Assembly (NCBI RefSeq): GCF_000001735.4
Contig: NC_003074.8
Coordinates: 1,116,101 to 1,180,100, forward strand
Length of the DNA stretch: 64,000 nucleotides
Origin: Arabidopsis thaliana
Lineage: Eukaryota; Streptophyta; Magnoliopsida; Brassicales; Brassicaceae
Direction: 5' to 3'
The notes beneath the pieces were generated by a model. The model was not told the origin of the DNA. It saw only the letters and a list, made by a program, of their open reading frames with translations, and searched no databases. The stretch's first letter is position 1. Each line of letters opens with the position of its first letter. A program made the translations under genes and the position numbers. Shown piece by piece: positions 36,801-49,139 of this stretch.

Positions 36801-37241
36801 CTTCCAAATAACATCACTGACGAAAGGCACAGCTAAAGCTGGAGCTTGAAAAGAGCGAATCGGAGAAAGTCCAATTGCAATACAAAACAAGGCGTAAACT
36901 AGAGGCTTGGTAACAAACTGTATTACGCTCTCTCTCGTCTTTGCGCTATTATACTCGGAAGATAGCACAAGCTCATTTCCCTCTCCACATAATCTCAATG
37001 ATTCCGAAACAGCTTCACTACCGTAATCAGACTGTTTCGACCTCAAAAAACTCCCGGAAAAACCAAAGCAGCCTCTAATGGGCACAATTTTCCTAGATTT
37101 ATTATTGGATTCTCTAGACCCAAAGTTTCGATTTTTGACTCGATGTCTAGGCTTTAACGATACTATACCTGAGCTCAAATAAATCGGAGACAACTGTGTG
37201 GAAAAGGGTGAAGATAAGGAAGAAGCGGAAATGAAATCCAT
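30843..37241 (-). CDS. FTSHI5: FTSHI5 / EMB2458, protease-inactive plastid FtsH ATPase
   Basis: Inner-envelope AAA-type protein; with FtsH12, other FtsHi proteins and Ycf2 it forms the proposed ATP-driven import motor, and loss is embryo lethal (family knowledge). Sixteen exons: 37241-36247, 35895-35424, 34979-34779, 34704-34411, 34329-34060, 33938-33717, 33642-33469, 33322-33201, 33064-32863, 32655-32527, 32429-31941, 31851-31777, 31577-31518, 31322-31215, 31118-31038 and 30911-30843; 1320 aa. Ser-rich transit peptide; hydrophobic segment at about 105-128; long charged coiled coil at 150-330; second hydrophobic region in exon 5. Walker A GERGTGKT lies at about 824-831, Walker B IIFVEDFD follows, and the Arg-finger region is RRPGRMDR. 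The HEXXH zinc site is replaced by WAAGRA at about 1100. The last intron has a GC donor. Confidence 0.96.
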
Positions 37242-37871
37242 CGCAGCAATAACGGCGAAGTGAAAATCAACACCATATCTTTGTCACAACCTCCATTTCA
37301 GCTCCTCAATAATGCTATATGATTGAATTCTCCGTCCGCAATTCGCCGGATTTTAAACTGCAGCTAACGACGGAAGTGAAAGCTCACTACACAGCGCAGT
37401 GCCGAGAGGTTTATCAGAAGAAAGAGAAAGAGATAGAGACTAGAGAACGGTTCAAGTTTACAATATACACATTATTAAAACCGATTATCGGAACCGAATT
37501 ATCAATAACCGATTTCGTCCAATACTACACACTAACCGGAACGATGTGTCAAACCGGAACAGTTGGGGGTGGTTATGAATTCAATCTAACCAATAGCGTA
37601 AAGAACACAGAGAGATACGAGAAGATAGCAGTACAACAAAATCAATCATTCATATTGCTCATGAGCTGTCGCAGCTGATTACAGCCGCAAACACAGCGTT
37701 TTAGGTCTTACATCAACAAATTACAACCACCAAGATCAAACCCTATTCTAGTATACTGTAAATTACATATTAGTCACAATTACTAGTAGAGTAGAGATCA
37801 AAACCCTCCGATTCAACAAGAGACTTCATCTTCCATTAAACCGTCTTGATCACAAAGAGGTTTGTCTTCTT
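37242..37871. promoter_or_regulatory. FTSHI5 promoter and 3' end of the VPS62 gene
   Basis: No gene supported. A 119-codon plus-strand ORF (37319-37678) lies here but shows no domain. FTSHI5 leader and promoter elements are expected next to 37242. Confidence 0.4.
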
Positions 37872-40369
37872 TCAGCACATCTCATCTCCTTCCCAGTTAT
37901 CTTTCTCCTTTGGCCCTGTGGGACCTTCTTCTCCATAAAGAGCAATGGGAAACAAATCAACAATGTTCTCAATAGAGAACCTAACAACCAAAGGAAGAAG
38001 ATTCATGATCTTATTGATCTCAGACCCTGAATCATATGCAATGGTCGGACCCCATTCTCTCATATACTGTAACCAGCACGGCTCTATCACAGCTCCTTTA
38101 CCTAAATACTCAGCTGCTACTATCACATACCTTTGGCTTGAATCCACAATGTACTTGCTTTTTGCAACATCGTTTCTGACTCCAATCCCGAGCTTTGACG
38201 AGCCTTGGAGGTACATTCCTGGATGAGGGAAACTCGCATGTCCGTGTTTAGATGAGTACACAGCCGGTTTGTTATCTTTCACAAACTCAATATCTGATGC
38301 ATCAACCCAACCACCACCACTATGCTGAGAAAAGAACATTTGCCAAAGCTCACCAGAGAAATTACATATGCGGAAAGTGAAATGTTCCCAATCACCGACA
38401 TGTTCTCCTATGCGGGTCATAGGTAACGTGAATAGGCCGATTTTGAGCGTGGCTGGGCCATTAAAGGGGCAGAAAATCCACATAACGATGTCGGTGAAAG
38501 TTCCACCAAGTGCTGGTTTCACATGAACGTAAAGCTCCGAGCTTTCAAGGTTTCCTTTCTTGAGATTACTCTTTGCTTCTTCGTCTTCAGGAAGATCTAT
38601 CCAGAAATCCATATCATTGCATCCTCCAGCAGGCAAGTTCGAGCCCGTGGAGTTAATCGGTTGACCTTCTGATTTCCCTGACCGGTACAACAAAGCTCCA
38701 TTCTTAAAGAACCATTGTACAGATGAAGGCATGTAAGCCTCTTCTGGGTGGAAGTAGACTGTTGGTCCGAAGTGTTCGATAACCGCATGGACCTGGTCGA
38801 GATTTGGCATCGCGTGTAAGGTCGGATCAAGATTCTTTAAGCATCCGATATCAGGGACCGTCCTCTCAGACGACAGATCATACGTGCAGCAAAAGAATGA
38901 CCCAACAGCGACACCTTGTGACAGCATCCCTCTCTCGCAAGGTCGGGTGCTCCATACACTAAAAGGAGAACTAGAGCCGTTCGACTTCTTCGAAGAACCC
39001 ACCTCAAGTATCATCTCAGAGGTTTCACAACTCTCTGTAAGATCCTCTCTTACACATCTGACCTCCTCTGTTTCAGGTTCACCTGGTTCATGGGTTACAA
39101 TAACTCCCATTGCTCTGTAACCAACCGGAGGATTAGGTAGCCAGAAATAACCACCACCATTTTTCTCTGAATCTGCACTCCAAACTAAAGAATAACTCAC
39201 AGGCTTTTTCAAGGGCGGGAAATCATCAGCATTGACGGCTTTGCTAGTCCGAGCTGCAAGTACATAACCTCTCAAGGGCTGATCGGTTGGCTGGCAATAG
39301 TGACCAAGGCAATGGAATCCTTCTGGAATGTCATCGGCTCTGTAAAATGTAGCACGTTTTGATTTGTCGTGTGATGAATCAGAGCTCCAAACTCGATGGA
39401 ACTTGGTGATTTTCACCACTTCTATTTCTCCTAGGCTAATTCTTCCTGTGGCAAAACCTTTACCTGCAAAGAGATTGACAGTAACAGAAAAGTACATCAC
39501 TTTCAGCATCAAAGAACTAAAAACACTTCTATATAGAACAATTGATAGATTGAAACAGTAAAACAAGAAGGCGCTTAGCTTGATGCATTCAAAAGTACAA
39601 ATTCATCAGCTTCAAATTCATTACCAATACCGAGATTTATTTCCATCAAACAAAACTTAAGTTTTTGTCCCATAGAAGAGTATTAAATAACATGATACCA
39701 TATCCATCTACTCTTCAACACATTTAAGATAGAGCCTTTTTTTCTATGATCAGAGAGACAACATTATCATTGCTTACATTATTGAGCCAATAAAACTTAA
39801 CAAAACCAATCATATCTAATTATAGCAAAAATAGAAAGTCTCTTTAAGGCTTGAAATTAACTTGTGTATACAAAAATCTTGAATCAGAGTCAACCAAAGA
39901 AGAATGAACAAGACAAGTAGACAACGGAACAACCCATGCAGAATATTCCAAAGCATCTTCCTCAGTCTACCCTTTCAAATTTCAATAAACCAGAAATTAA
40001 TTCTCTCTCTAAACAATTATATAAAATTAAGCCAAACAATTAGATAAGATTGTCATTAACCAAGGAAGGATCCATAAATAATTAACCTTATCTTATGTAC
40101 GCATGAAAGATAAAGTATCGATATTATAACTTGTCAGCTCAATTATTTGATTAGACCAAGCCTAGCTGAAAAACTCAATTCCATATACAGAATCTTGCAA
40201 CTTCAATTTGAAATTATAGATAAATTAGCAATTTCCAGTAAAGAAAGTTTTTTGTACCTTGCGGCCAACTAGGAAGAGGAGCCGGAAGTGAGAAGGGCTT
40301 TGGCTCGGACGATTCCGAATCCAACTCGGAGATTCCTCTGCTCCAGTAAAAACAATCACACCCAAACAT
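37872..40369 (-). CDS. VPS62-like / DUF946 protein, 567 aa
   Basis: Plant member of the Vps62 family; precise role unknown. Two exons, 40369-40258 and 39463-37872, join in phase. The N terminus MFGCDCFYWSRGISELDSES has two early Cys and could be lipid-modified. The core matches DUF946: FHRVWSSDSS, LGHYCQPTDQPLRGYVLAAR, YFWLPNPPVGYRAMG, FHPEEAYMPSSVQWFF, HVGDWEHFTFRICNFSGELW, SQHSGGGW, VYSSKHGHASFPHPG and W-rich EWGPTIAYDS. The start at 40369 is preferred because upstream codons in frame are GTG, not ATG. The intron at 40257-39464 lies in the leader-proximal part, typical for the family. Confidence 0.93.
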
Positions 40370-40924
40370 CTTGAAGAAATACAAGATTTTTCTCCAGAAT
40401 TTGGAAATTAATAGAGACCCCCCAAAACCCACGAGCTGATTTCGAGTGGGTGAGGTTTAGATTCTTCGATTACAGAGAAATCAGCCGATTGTTCCTCCGG
40501 GAACTGGGAAAATCACCGTTTCCTATGCCCCTCTCTCTCTATCTCTGTGCCCTCTCTCTCTACCTCAATTTGAGAGAAATTTGAAAAGCAGAGAGCTTAC
40601 GACTATCTCGACATTCACGGCGAAGAGATAGAGAGGCGTTGAAGTTGTAATTGCGTAAGAAAGAGGAGAAGGTTGATGATGAAGTTATGGTGTGTTAATG
40701 CGTTTCTCAAAAAGCTCTCTTTTCTTTTCCCTTTCTTTAAAAGCTTTTCACAATAACCCCAGTATTATACAAATATTCAAATTAGTCCATTTACCAGAAA
40801 TGTAACGGGAAAGTTTATTCATACGTTTTAACCTCAATACTTTCAAATCTGTATGGTTTAACCCATCATCAAACGTTTTACACCACCAAAAGAAACCAAA
40901 AATAAGTAAACATTTTCTCTTATC
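40370..40924. promoter_or_regulatory. VPS62-like gene leader/promoter and 3' end of the C2 gene
   Basis: No gene seen. It contains a CT-microsatellite (CTCTCTCTCTATCTCT) near 40530-40562, a common plant core-promoter feature upstream of the minus-strand gene. Confidence 0.45.
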
Positions 40925-42100
40925 TCAAGTCGCAGAATGACTAAACGTTTCGTCTACAGCACTAAGATTTACTACTTTATTGTTATTATATCTCTTCTTT
41001 GTGCTGTCTCCTTCTCCGCCGCTTCCACCGCCACATGTTATCGAAATCTCACATCCAAACACGTTTCCAAAACATGAAAACAACCCTTTCTTACCCTCTC
41101 CTCCACCGTTTCTCCTCCCTTGTTGTTTCTCCTTTCTTCTCCTCCTCCTTCTTCTCCTTCCCGCTCCTCCTTTCCCGCTAGAATCATCGCTTGATCCAGC
41201 CGCTCCACCCGCTCCACCCGTGCCATTTTTCTCTGCTCTCCACCGTTCAACTCTATGCTCAATTCCCTCTGTTTTCCCTTCAAGTATCGAACTTGCGTCC
41301 TCTTTGTTAGCCGCTTTAACCGCTGTTTTCTGTCTATTGTAAAGCCCTTGCGCAATCGCAGCCGCAACCACAGACGCTGATGGTCCAATATCAGAGCTAC
41401 AAAGCGAACCATTAACCATACTATCCGCACCAACAACAATACCGCCACCACCACCACCTCCTCCTCCATTGCCAGTAACAACCCCTGTTTTCACACCGTA
41501 ATCATTCGTAGACGTGGTTAAATCCGTTTGATCGCTATTCGTACGGCGATGCATCATTCTTGAAGCCTCTTGGTCTCTTTTAACACTATTCCTCTCTCCT
41601 TTTCGACTTCCATCGAAAACCTCAATAGATAAAGGCATACTCCGTTGACCACCGTCAAGAAGTGCAACACCGAGACGTAAAAACCCTTGTAGCCTCCCTG
41701 AAGGACGACGAATCTGAAGAGTCACAAGCCTCATGTTGTTATTCCCACCACCACCGTCGTTACCATCACCAAAACCAGACCAAGGAGCAAAAAGATCGCT
41801 GAGAAGAACATTCACAGTACCAACAAGAGCATCTTTAGCCCAAGCCGCTGCGTAGATCTCAATCACAATCGCTGATGCGTCAACGTAGAGAATCTTGTCG
41901 TTGACACGAAACACAAACTTCTCGTTCCATATAGGGTTAGCTCTGTTGGATTGATCAACACGCGTGGTGAGTTTTCTCATAGGATCGGTGTTGATCCAAG
42001 CGACGGAATACGTTTTCATGTTTCTTGAGACAGGGGCTAAGTCTTGAGCTGAGATTAAATTGATCTCAAGAACCGGACATGCGAACTTGAGCCGACCCAT
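40925..42100 (-). CDS. Intronless C2-domain protein, 391 aa
   Basis: Single exon from ATG 42100 (MGRLKFACPVLEINLISAQD). A C2 domain fills about residues 5-150: LEINLISAQDLAPVSRN, YSVAWINTDPMRKLTTRVDQ, NPIWNEKFVFRV, IEIYAAAWAKDALVGTVNVL and GRLQGFLRLGVALL. Several calcium-coordinating Asp positions of classical C2 domains look replaced, so it may bind lipid or protein without calcium (inference). The rest is low complexity: a nine-Gly run, Gly/Ala/Ser stretches, an eight-Arg tract (GAGRRRRRRRRKEK) and a Cys-containing patch (GLFSCFGNVFGCEISITCGG). Plant proteins of this layout are often plasma-membrane-linked and stress-related; function here is not known. Confidence 0.92.
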   Translation of the reverse strand: MGRLKFACPVLEINLISAQDLAPVSRNMKTYSVAWINTDPMRKLTTRVDQSNRANPIWNEKFVFRVNDKILYVDASAIVIEIYAAAWAKDALVGTVNVLLSDLFAPWSGFGDGNDGGGGNNNMRLVTLQIRRPSGRLQGFLRLGVALLDGGQRSMPLSIEVFDGSRKGERNSVKRDQEASRMMHRRTNSDQTDLTTSTNDYGVKTGVVTGNGGGGGGGGGIVVGADSMVNGSLCSSDIGPSASVVAAAIAQGLYNRQKTAVKAANKEDASSILEGKTEGIEHRVERWRAEKNGTGGAGGAAGSSDDSSGKGGAGRRRRRRRRKEKQQGRRNGGGEGKKGLFSCFGNVFGCEISITCGGGSGGEGDSTKKRYNNNKVVNLSAVDETFSHSAT

Positions 42101-43329
42101 ATTTTTTTTGTGTGGTTTTTAAAATCTAAATGGATTCGTTTAATCTTCGCAAGAAGCGGGAGACCTTGTTTTGGTCACTCGTCTCCGTGAGAATGATTAT
42201 ACGATCAGTTGTTGAGAGGAGAATGAGAAGGAGAATAAAAGGAGAGGTAAAGAGGGGAGCGTAAGATGAGGAAGGAGCTTGTGGTTTTTAGACATGATAA
42301 GAACTAGACCGTTGGTTTATTTACTGTCATATTCAACGGAAAATTTGTTATAAAAGTTGGAGACTTTATGGAGACAGACATTATTTCTTTGACTCTTTGG
42401 TCTATGTTGATCTAAATATTTGTTTGTTAAGAGTTTTGACTTGTATCGGTGTAAAGAAAAAAATAAAGATCTAGTCAAAGAGAATGAAACTCTGTCATAA
42501 CGAATTAACGATATTTACGGAAGAACAGGGGAATTTCTTTTTCTTCTAGCTCTTTGTATTTTTCTTCTGTAATTTTAGGCTTTTTATATATGTCAGCGCT
42601 TGTTTTTCTTGGCAAGGCAATTGAGATTCAAGACATCATATAAAGCAACTTGAAATAAAAGTTACGATAAATATTTAAAATTTGATTGGTCTTACTCTAA
42701 TTCCGACTATTTCGCTCTCACACAACAAAAAAAAAACATAATTTAGGGTTGTTTAGAATTTCCAGTGTATTTTTAATTTAAATCTTGGTTGAAAACTATG
42801 GAAATTTGTTAGGTAAATTTAGTTGAGCGGATATGTTTGTTAGTTTGTTACTGTCTAAGACTTCATCGAAAGCTTTTCTTACTTTCAAATTACATACATT
42901 TACGTACATTATTATTCTCTTACTTCAAACCAACACTAGTAGTATTAAAAGAATTGAATAAGGGTTAGGCTAAGAATCAGACCTCCGCTAGTAGCCGAAT
43001 GTCATTTTTAACATATTTTGGATCAGCCAGTTCCACAAATTGTGAATAATATTACTGTTTCACTATACATAAAATCATTAGAAAATTGTTAAACTAACCT
43101 CTAGGATCATATTCATACCAACAAGAAGAAAAGATCAAGAAATCGTTGGTGTGCTTAGCACGTGCGCTTGACGACCTCCTAAGTCACAACTAAATCTTTA
43201 ACATATGTAGACAAGTGGTAGACATACGTAGACAAAATCTAATCTACCACAACTTCCCTCTCCATTCACCAATGTATATATTCAATGAATTAAAAATATA
43301 TCTCTCTTCCCTGTAGTTTTGACTCAAAC
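42101..43329. promoter_or_regulatory. Bidirectional promoter region of the C2 gene and PDLP4
   Basis: No gene seen. Three direct GTAGACA copies lie at 43207, 43218 and 43228 on the PDLP4 side. TTGAC W-box cores lie near 43168 and 43318. A GCACGTGC element lies near 43159. Confidence 0.45.
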
Positions 43330-44859
43330 ATGGTTGTCCACTTGATCTCTCTCCTCACACAAACCCTAGCCCTAATCATTCTGTCTCTTCCCTCTATCAT
43401 CAACACTTCTCAACTTGATTACGACACTCTTGTTTTCAAACAATGCGATCCATTGGACGCAAACATCCTCCAAAAAGCAACAACAAAATCTCCAAATTAC
43501 TCGAATCAGAATCTCTTTCTTCGTGCACAAGCCCTTTCTTCTTTCTTACGCAAACTCGAATCAGAATCCTCTCGATCTAAATTCTTGAAGACTCTAGTTG
43601 GTAACGAAAAACACGCTGTCTCTGGATGGTTCCAATGCAGAGAAGATTATCCGAGTGAGATCTGCCATAAATGTGTTGGTGATCTTCGTGAAATTTCGTC
43701 TAGATCGTGTGGAAATGCCACGTCAGCTCGTATTCATCTTCGAGGATGTCATTTGATATACAAATTCGAACGTATTGATACCCCTGGCGCTCGTAAGTAT
43801 TCATCTTTGTTGTTGACAAAAAATCATAAAATCGTGTACAGAAAAAAATGGTTGGAAAATTTCTTACTTATTTGGTCTTATAGTAAAATTTCTTATACTT
43901 TTATCAAAAAATATATTATTTCTTAGGTATATAAATTTTCCACTCGCGAGAAAAATTGAAGGATAGTGATAAACAAATTAAGTTGAATTCACATTAAAGT
44001 AAACGATTCATTACGTAAAATAAATATGATTCTTGTTATTTTTGGAAGAAGTTAATAATCATCACAAGTACAAGTTATTTGAGACCCCGGAACACGGTCT
44101 CATCCACAAGATATGCGATGGAGCTACCGCGGAGACTTTCCCCGGATTCGAAGAGATGAGGACGGAGGCACTCACTGCAGCCGAAACAGGAGTTGTTGAC
44201 GGTCACGGATTCTATGAGGATAGCTACAAGCTCCTCCACGTTGTGGCTCAATGCGACGGCCACGTTGAAGCTTGCGATTGCGGCGAGTGCATAAGTTCAG
44301 CCGCGGCAGCAGCAGCAGAAGAGTGTCGGTGGTCCATAGCCGGACAAATATACTTAGAAGGGTGCCACGTCGGTTATACATATCACCCACATGAACTTCC
44401 CAATGATTCATACCACGGTACGTACAGTTATTAAAGAAAACTGAACCAAAACAAATATCAGTTGATTATGTACTTAAGTTGCGAATTGTTTCTTTTGACA
44501 GAAGAAGGTTCAAAAGTAAACACGGGGAAGTCGTTGGCGATTGTTGTAGGAGGAGTAGCGGCATTGGTCTTTGTTGCTATCTTTTTTATGTTCCTAAAAA
44601 GCTTGCGGAAAAAAGGAGATGGTAAGTTATTACTATTAGATTTGATATCGTTTTACTCTATTTTTTTTTAATTTGAAAACATTATAATGTAGAGACATGC
44701 TAATATAAACGAAACATGCTAATTATAAACGAAAATATTAGAAACTTATAATTATATAGATCCCATGTTTATGAAGTTCTTACACAAATGTTCTAACTAT
44801 TTAATTATGTACATACAAAATTGAATTGACTAATTAATTATCCTATTGCAGATTGTTGA
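43330..44859 (+). CDS. PDLP4: Plasmodesmata-located protein PDLP4 (double DUF26)
   Basis: Type I membrane protein of the PDLP family, which sits at plasmodesmata and influences cell-to-cell movement. Four exons, 43330-43792, 44049-44417, 44502-44621 and 44852-44859, give 319 aa. Signal peptide: TQTLALIILSLPSIINTS. Two extracellular DUF26 (Gnk2) domains carry the C-x8-C-x2-C signature: CREDYPSEICHKC in exon 1 and CDGHVEACDCGEC in exon 2. Each also has the later GNAT/RGCH or LEGCHVGY part. Exon 3 gives the transmembrane helix (LAIVVGGVAALVFVAIFFMF) and a short basic tail. The last exon adds only Asp-Cys-stop. The acceptor of exon 2 could also be three bases later (44052); both keep frame. Confidence 0.94.
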
Positions 44860-45501
44860 AGGGTACATGATCAGAGAGATGTTGGGAAAATAATTCTGTT
44901 CCTTGTATTTGTTCTACCAACCAAGGAAAACCTCCTTCTTTCCATTTTTCGATTGTGGAAATAAAAGTGGTAGGATACGTAATTAATCATGTAACTATTT
45001 GCCCTAAAAGTTATATAACATCCTTTAATAACTACGACGTTTGCTTTAACAAAAAAAAAAAATAACTACAGTACGACGTTTGAAGTAAGAAGATTATATA
45101 TTTATGTTTTGTAACCCCCAGAACTAATACATATCACGTTATAGCCCATAACTTTTATTTAATTATGCTGTGCTTTTTAGTCAATGGGCCTATTTTAATG
45201 GACCTACACAATCATGGAAATAAATCTGGAAATAAATCTGTCCACGACGGAAAAACAAAATCTATAAACAATTGTATGTATACTCACGCACGACGCAGTG
45301 AAACAGAGATACTGTGGAAAAGTGTGTTTAAAATGGATCTGTTTTAGGGTATTTATCAATTCGAAAATTGATTAATTTATTAATTTCGTAAGCTTTCACA
45401 GAAAGTTCGAACTCTTTGCATGCAATCATTCGCCGTCTTCTTCCACAATTGTGTTTTTTAGCCGGCGGCGGCTGGATTCGAGAAGCTTCCGATTGTTCTG
45501 T
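44860..45501. promoter_or_regulatory. SUVR4 upstream region and PDLP4 3' end
   Basis: No gene seen. The GC-richer TTAGCCGGCGGCGGCTGG at about 45459-45476 probably belongs to the SUVR4 leader. Confidence 0.4.
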
Positions 45502-48439
45502 ATGATCAGTCTCTCCGGACTAACCAGTAAGGTTTTTTGTTTGTATGTTACGCATTCTCTTTGCTTTTCTCATGCATTCTCTTTTCTTATTGTGTTGATC
45601 AATGTGGGTTCTTACTCCGCGAGTTGCAGAACGGTTTAAGCTTGAAATTTTGAAAAATGTTGGAATCTGTCTTTGTCGATTTGATGAGATCGCCGTTTTT
45701 GTTTTGTTTGGAATTGGCATAAATCTGTTTTTAGGGTTCTTGATTGGTGAGATTTTTGGATGATTGTTGATAAGGATTGGGTTTATTCAAAATTCGCAGA
45801 TCTTTAAGGATAGCTGATGCATTGATGTGTCTTTACTTTGGTGATTAGCAGTTTCATACATATGAACCAGATTATATTTTATCACTAGAAAACTAGTAAT
45901 TTGGCATTTTTTACCAATTAAGATATTTAGTGTGTATTTGCAGGTTCTGTTGAAAGTGATCTCGATATGCAACAAGCGATGCTCACCAATAAAGACGAGA
46001 AGGTACTCAAAGCTTTAGAGAGAACAAGGCAATTGGATATTCCCGATGAAAAGACAATGCCAGTGCTTATGAAGCTCCTAGAAGAGGCTGGTGGCAATTG
46101 GTCGTATATAAAGTTGGATAACTATACTGCACTGGTCGACGCTATTTATTCTGTTGAGGATGAGAATAAGCAAAGTGAAGGTTCATCTAATGGTAATAGA
46201 GGGAAGAATCTTAAGGTCATTGACTCTCCTGCTACTCTGAAAAAAACTTACGAAACCCGTTCTGCATCCTCAGGTTCCTCCATTCAGGTAGTCCAGAAGC
46301 AGCCACAGCTTAGTAATGGTGATCGCAAGAGGAAATATAAAAGCAGAATTGCTGACATAACTAAAGGTTCAGAGAGCGTTAAAATCCCTCTTGTCGATGA
46401 TGTTGGGAGTGAAGCTGTGCCAAAGTTTACTTACATCCCTCACAACATTGTTTACCAAAGTGCTTATCTCCACGTGTCTCTGGCTCGAATCTCTGATGAA
46501 GATTGCTGCGCAAACTGCAAAGGGAACTGTCTTTCAGCTGACTTTCCTTGCACTTGTGCTCGTGAAACCAGTGGAGAATATGCTTATACCAAAGAAGGGC
46601 TGCTAAAGGAAAAGTTTCTGGACACCTGTCTTAAGATGAAAAAGGAACCAGATTCGTTCCCTAAAGTTTACTGCAAAGACTGCCCTTTGGAGAGAGATCA
46701 CGATAAGGGCACATATGGAAAATGTGATGGACACTTAATCCGAAAGTTCATCAAGGAATGCTGGAGAAAGTGTGGATGTGATATGCAGTGTGGAAATCGA
46801 GTAGTACAGAGAGGGATAAGGTGCCAACTGCAGGTTACATTTCTAGGATACTACATTCAATCTTATATGCTGACCATCCTATTTTAAATTAGTCTTCTAT
46901 ATAGCTTCTTGGCTTGATGTCTGGCACCCTCATAATTTTGAACTATTTCTATGATTTTCTCCCCGTTTTTTTTGAATTATTATTTTCTCCTTTCATTTGT
47001 TTGACGAGCAAAATATATTGTTTCAGGTTTACTTTACTCAAGAAGGGAAAGGATGGGGTCTTAGAACACTGCAAGACTTGCCCAAAGGAACCTTTATCTG
47101 TGAATACATTGGTGAAATATTGACCAACACGGAGTTATACGATCGGAATGTTAGGTCTAGTAGTGAACGACATACATATCCTGTAACTCTGGATGCAGAC
47201 TGGGGTTCTGAAAAGGATCTAAAAGATGAAGAAGCTCTCTGCCTGGATGCCACAATCTGTGGAAATGTCGCAAGGTTTATCAATCACAGGTATTAATCAA
47301 CGCTCGTTGTGCTATGATTTTTTCGTGCTTCCCTTGAGAGTTTATGGTTCTTGTGAACTTTTGTTGATGCAGATGCGAGGATGCAAACATGATTGATATT
47401 CCGATAGAGATAGAGACGCCTGACAGACATTATTATCATGTAAGTATCTGTTTTCTCCACTCTAACCTGATCTTCCGGAAAGCAGTGATTGTGAAAGTAA
47501 ATTTCAGTGAGCTTAAGGAGTCTGGGTTTGGTCATGTGCAGATTGCTTTTTTTACCCTACGAGACGTGAAGGCCATGGATGAGTTGACATGGGTAAGCAC
47601 CATGATTAAGCTACCTTAGTTTTAACTACTTTGTATTGACCACATAGTTACAAATACTCACATGGCTAAAGAAGTTTTGCGCTCTTACTGTGGATATTGC
47701 ACTAAAGCTATTAGATTAGAGCATTCTGATGATTTTGCCATTCTAGATCTCTGGTGTGTTTGTAGATGACTTCATCAATAGAGAGATGGAACCAAACACG
47801 TCTTTCTACTGGTCCCATAACGTTATCCTCTCTTGAGTTGTACAGATACTCAATTCAAAAAACCTGTGTTTCTAATCGCAGGATTACATGATAGACTTCA
47901 ATGATAAAAGTCATCCTGTAAAGGCATTTAGATGTTGCTGCGGAAGCGAATCATGCAGAGACAGAAAAATAAAAGGTCAGTTTTCTTTACACATTGCTTT
48001 TGTTGTTCAAACCTTTGTGACAGAATGCTGGCTTACTTCCTTCGTTTGCTTACACATTCTAAGTTAGATTTTGTGTAGTTTCGTATGAGATCCGAGCCAA
48101 AAATATGATTTGGCAAAGTACATTGATTCACAGAAATGAAATGATGCCACCAAAAAAAGAGAAACTATATTTCTTGGCTAATTATGCATTCCGGTGATAT
48201 GTCATGTCAGGATCTCAAGGCAAGTCTATAGAGAGAAGAAAGATTGTTTCTGCTAAAAAACAACAAGGTGAGAAAGAATGTCTAAGATGATATAACCTTA
48301 GAGGCTTAGCATCAATTATCCCTGCCTAAAGCTTGAGATCCTTTAGAATTTCTCTAAAGTGTATGATTCAGTCGTTGAGGTAACAACCGCCAATTCTTAA
48401 AATGCAGGTTCCAAAGAGGTGTCTAAAAAGCGCAAATGA
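45502..48439 (+). CDS. SUVR4: SUVR4 histone H3K9 methyltransferase
   Basis: Nuclear SET-domain enzyme of the SU(VAR)3-9-related group; known to convert H3K9me1 to higher states at transposons in a ubiquitin-stimulated way. Eight exons, 45502-45526, 45944-46833, 47027-47289, 47373-47439, 47542-47592, 47882-47975, 48211-48267 and 48408-48439, give 492 aa. The WIYLD ubiquitin-binding domain lies at about 25-80 (ALERTRQLDIPDE, WSYIKLDNYTALVDAIY). The pre-SET Cys cluster is DCCANCKGNC, FPCTCARE, CKDCPLE and CGCDMQCGN. SET motifs are GWGLRTLQDLPKGTFICEY, NVARFINHRCEDAN and ELTWDYMIDF, with Trp in place of the first Tyr of the usual YDY. Post-SET CCCGSESC follows, with a basic tail. The first exon is only 25 nt. 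Confidence 0.96.
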
Positions 48440-49139
48440 GACTGGTCATTATTTAGAGTTAAACATTAAAGAAAGCATGAGCTCACAAAACACTATGATC
48501 CATCGCGAGCTCTGCATGATTCAACTAGCTTTTCCTTCTTGATGACATATACAACTTTTATGGTCTGCAGTTTTTTCTCATTTACAATCTCTTCTTTAGG
48601 TAAAAAAAAGTGTTATGTTGCCTAACCAAAGAAACTCACTGTTTAGTTCTGTTCTTCAAATTTCATGGCATATGTCAAAATAAATAAACCTTTTTTAATA
48701 GAGTTCTAGAGCGTAAAGACTGGATCGAAAAGGAGCCCATCACTGGTAAATTCAGCCAAGAGTGATCCATCGCATCAATGATTTGTAATGTTAAACAAAA
48801 TTTTAATATTTAGACTTAGAAGTTGTAATTTATTGGTTTATTTTGGTCATCATAGAAGAATTATTTACATATTTTATATTTTTATTTATACATTGTTGCT
48901 AGTTTTTTTGGAACTATCAAATTTTACATTCTTTGTTTTTTTTTCTCCAAGAAGTTACTGATTTGAAGAAACCTATATCTTTGTAATGTTACATGTACTG
49001 GAGACTGGAAGTTACTTACATATATGACTTTGACCAACATTTCTATTCGGATTAAACAAAGTATAATCCTAGGTTCATCAGTTCCAAATTTGTTTCTACC
49101 AATTCAGAAGTGCTTCTTCTTATGGTTGCATACCTTGAG
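48440..49139. other. SUVR4 3' region
   Basis: No gene seen. T-rich 3' flank; the left edge of the xanthine dehydrogenase remnant begins near 49140. Confidence 0.4.

Noticed and set aside
37319-37678. 119-codon plus-strand ORF opening with ATG between FTSHI5 and the VPS62-like gene
   Set aside because: It has no recognisable domain or signal, overlaps the FTSHI5 promoter/leader region on the opposite strand, and has no promoter or splice context. It is most likely chance.
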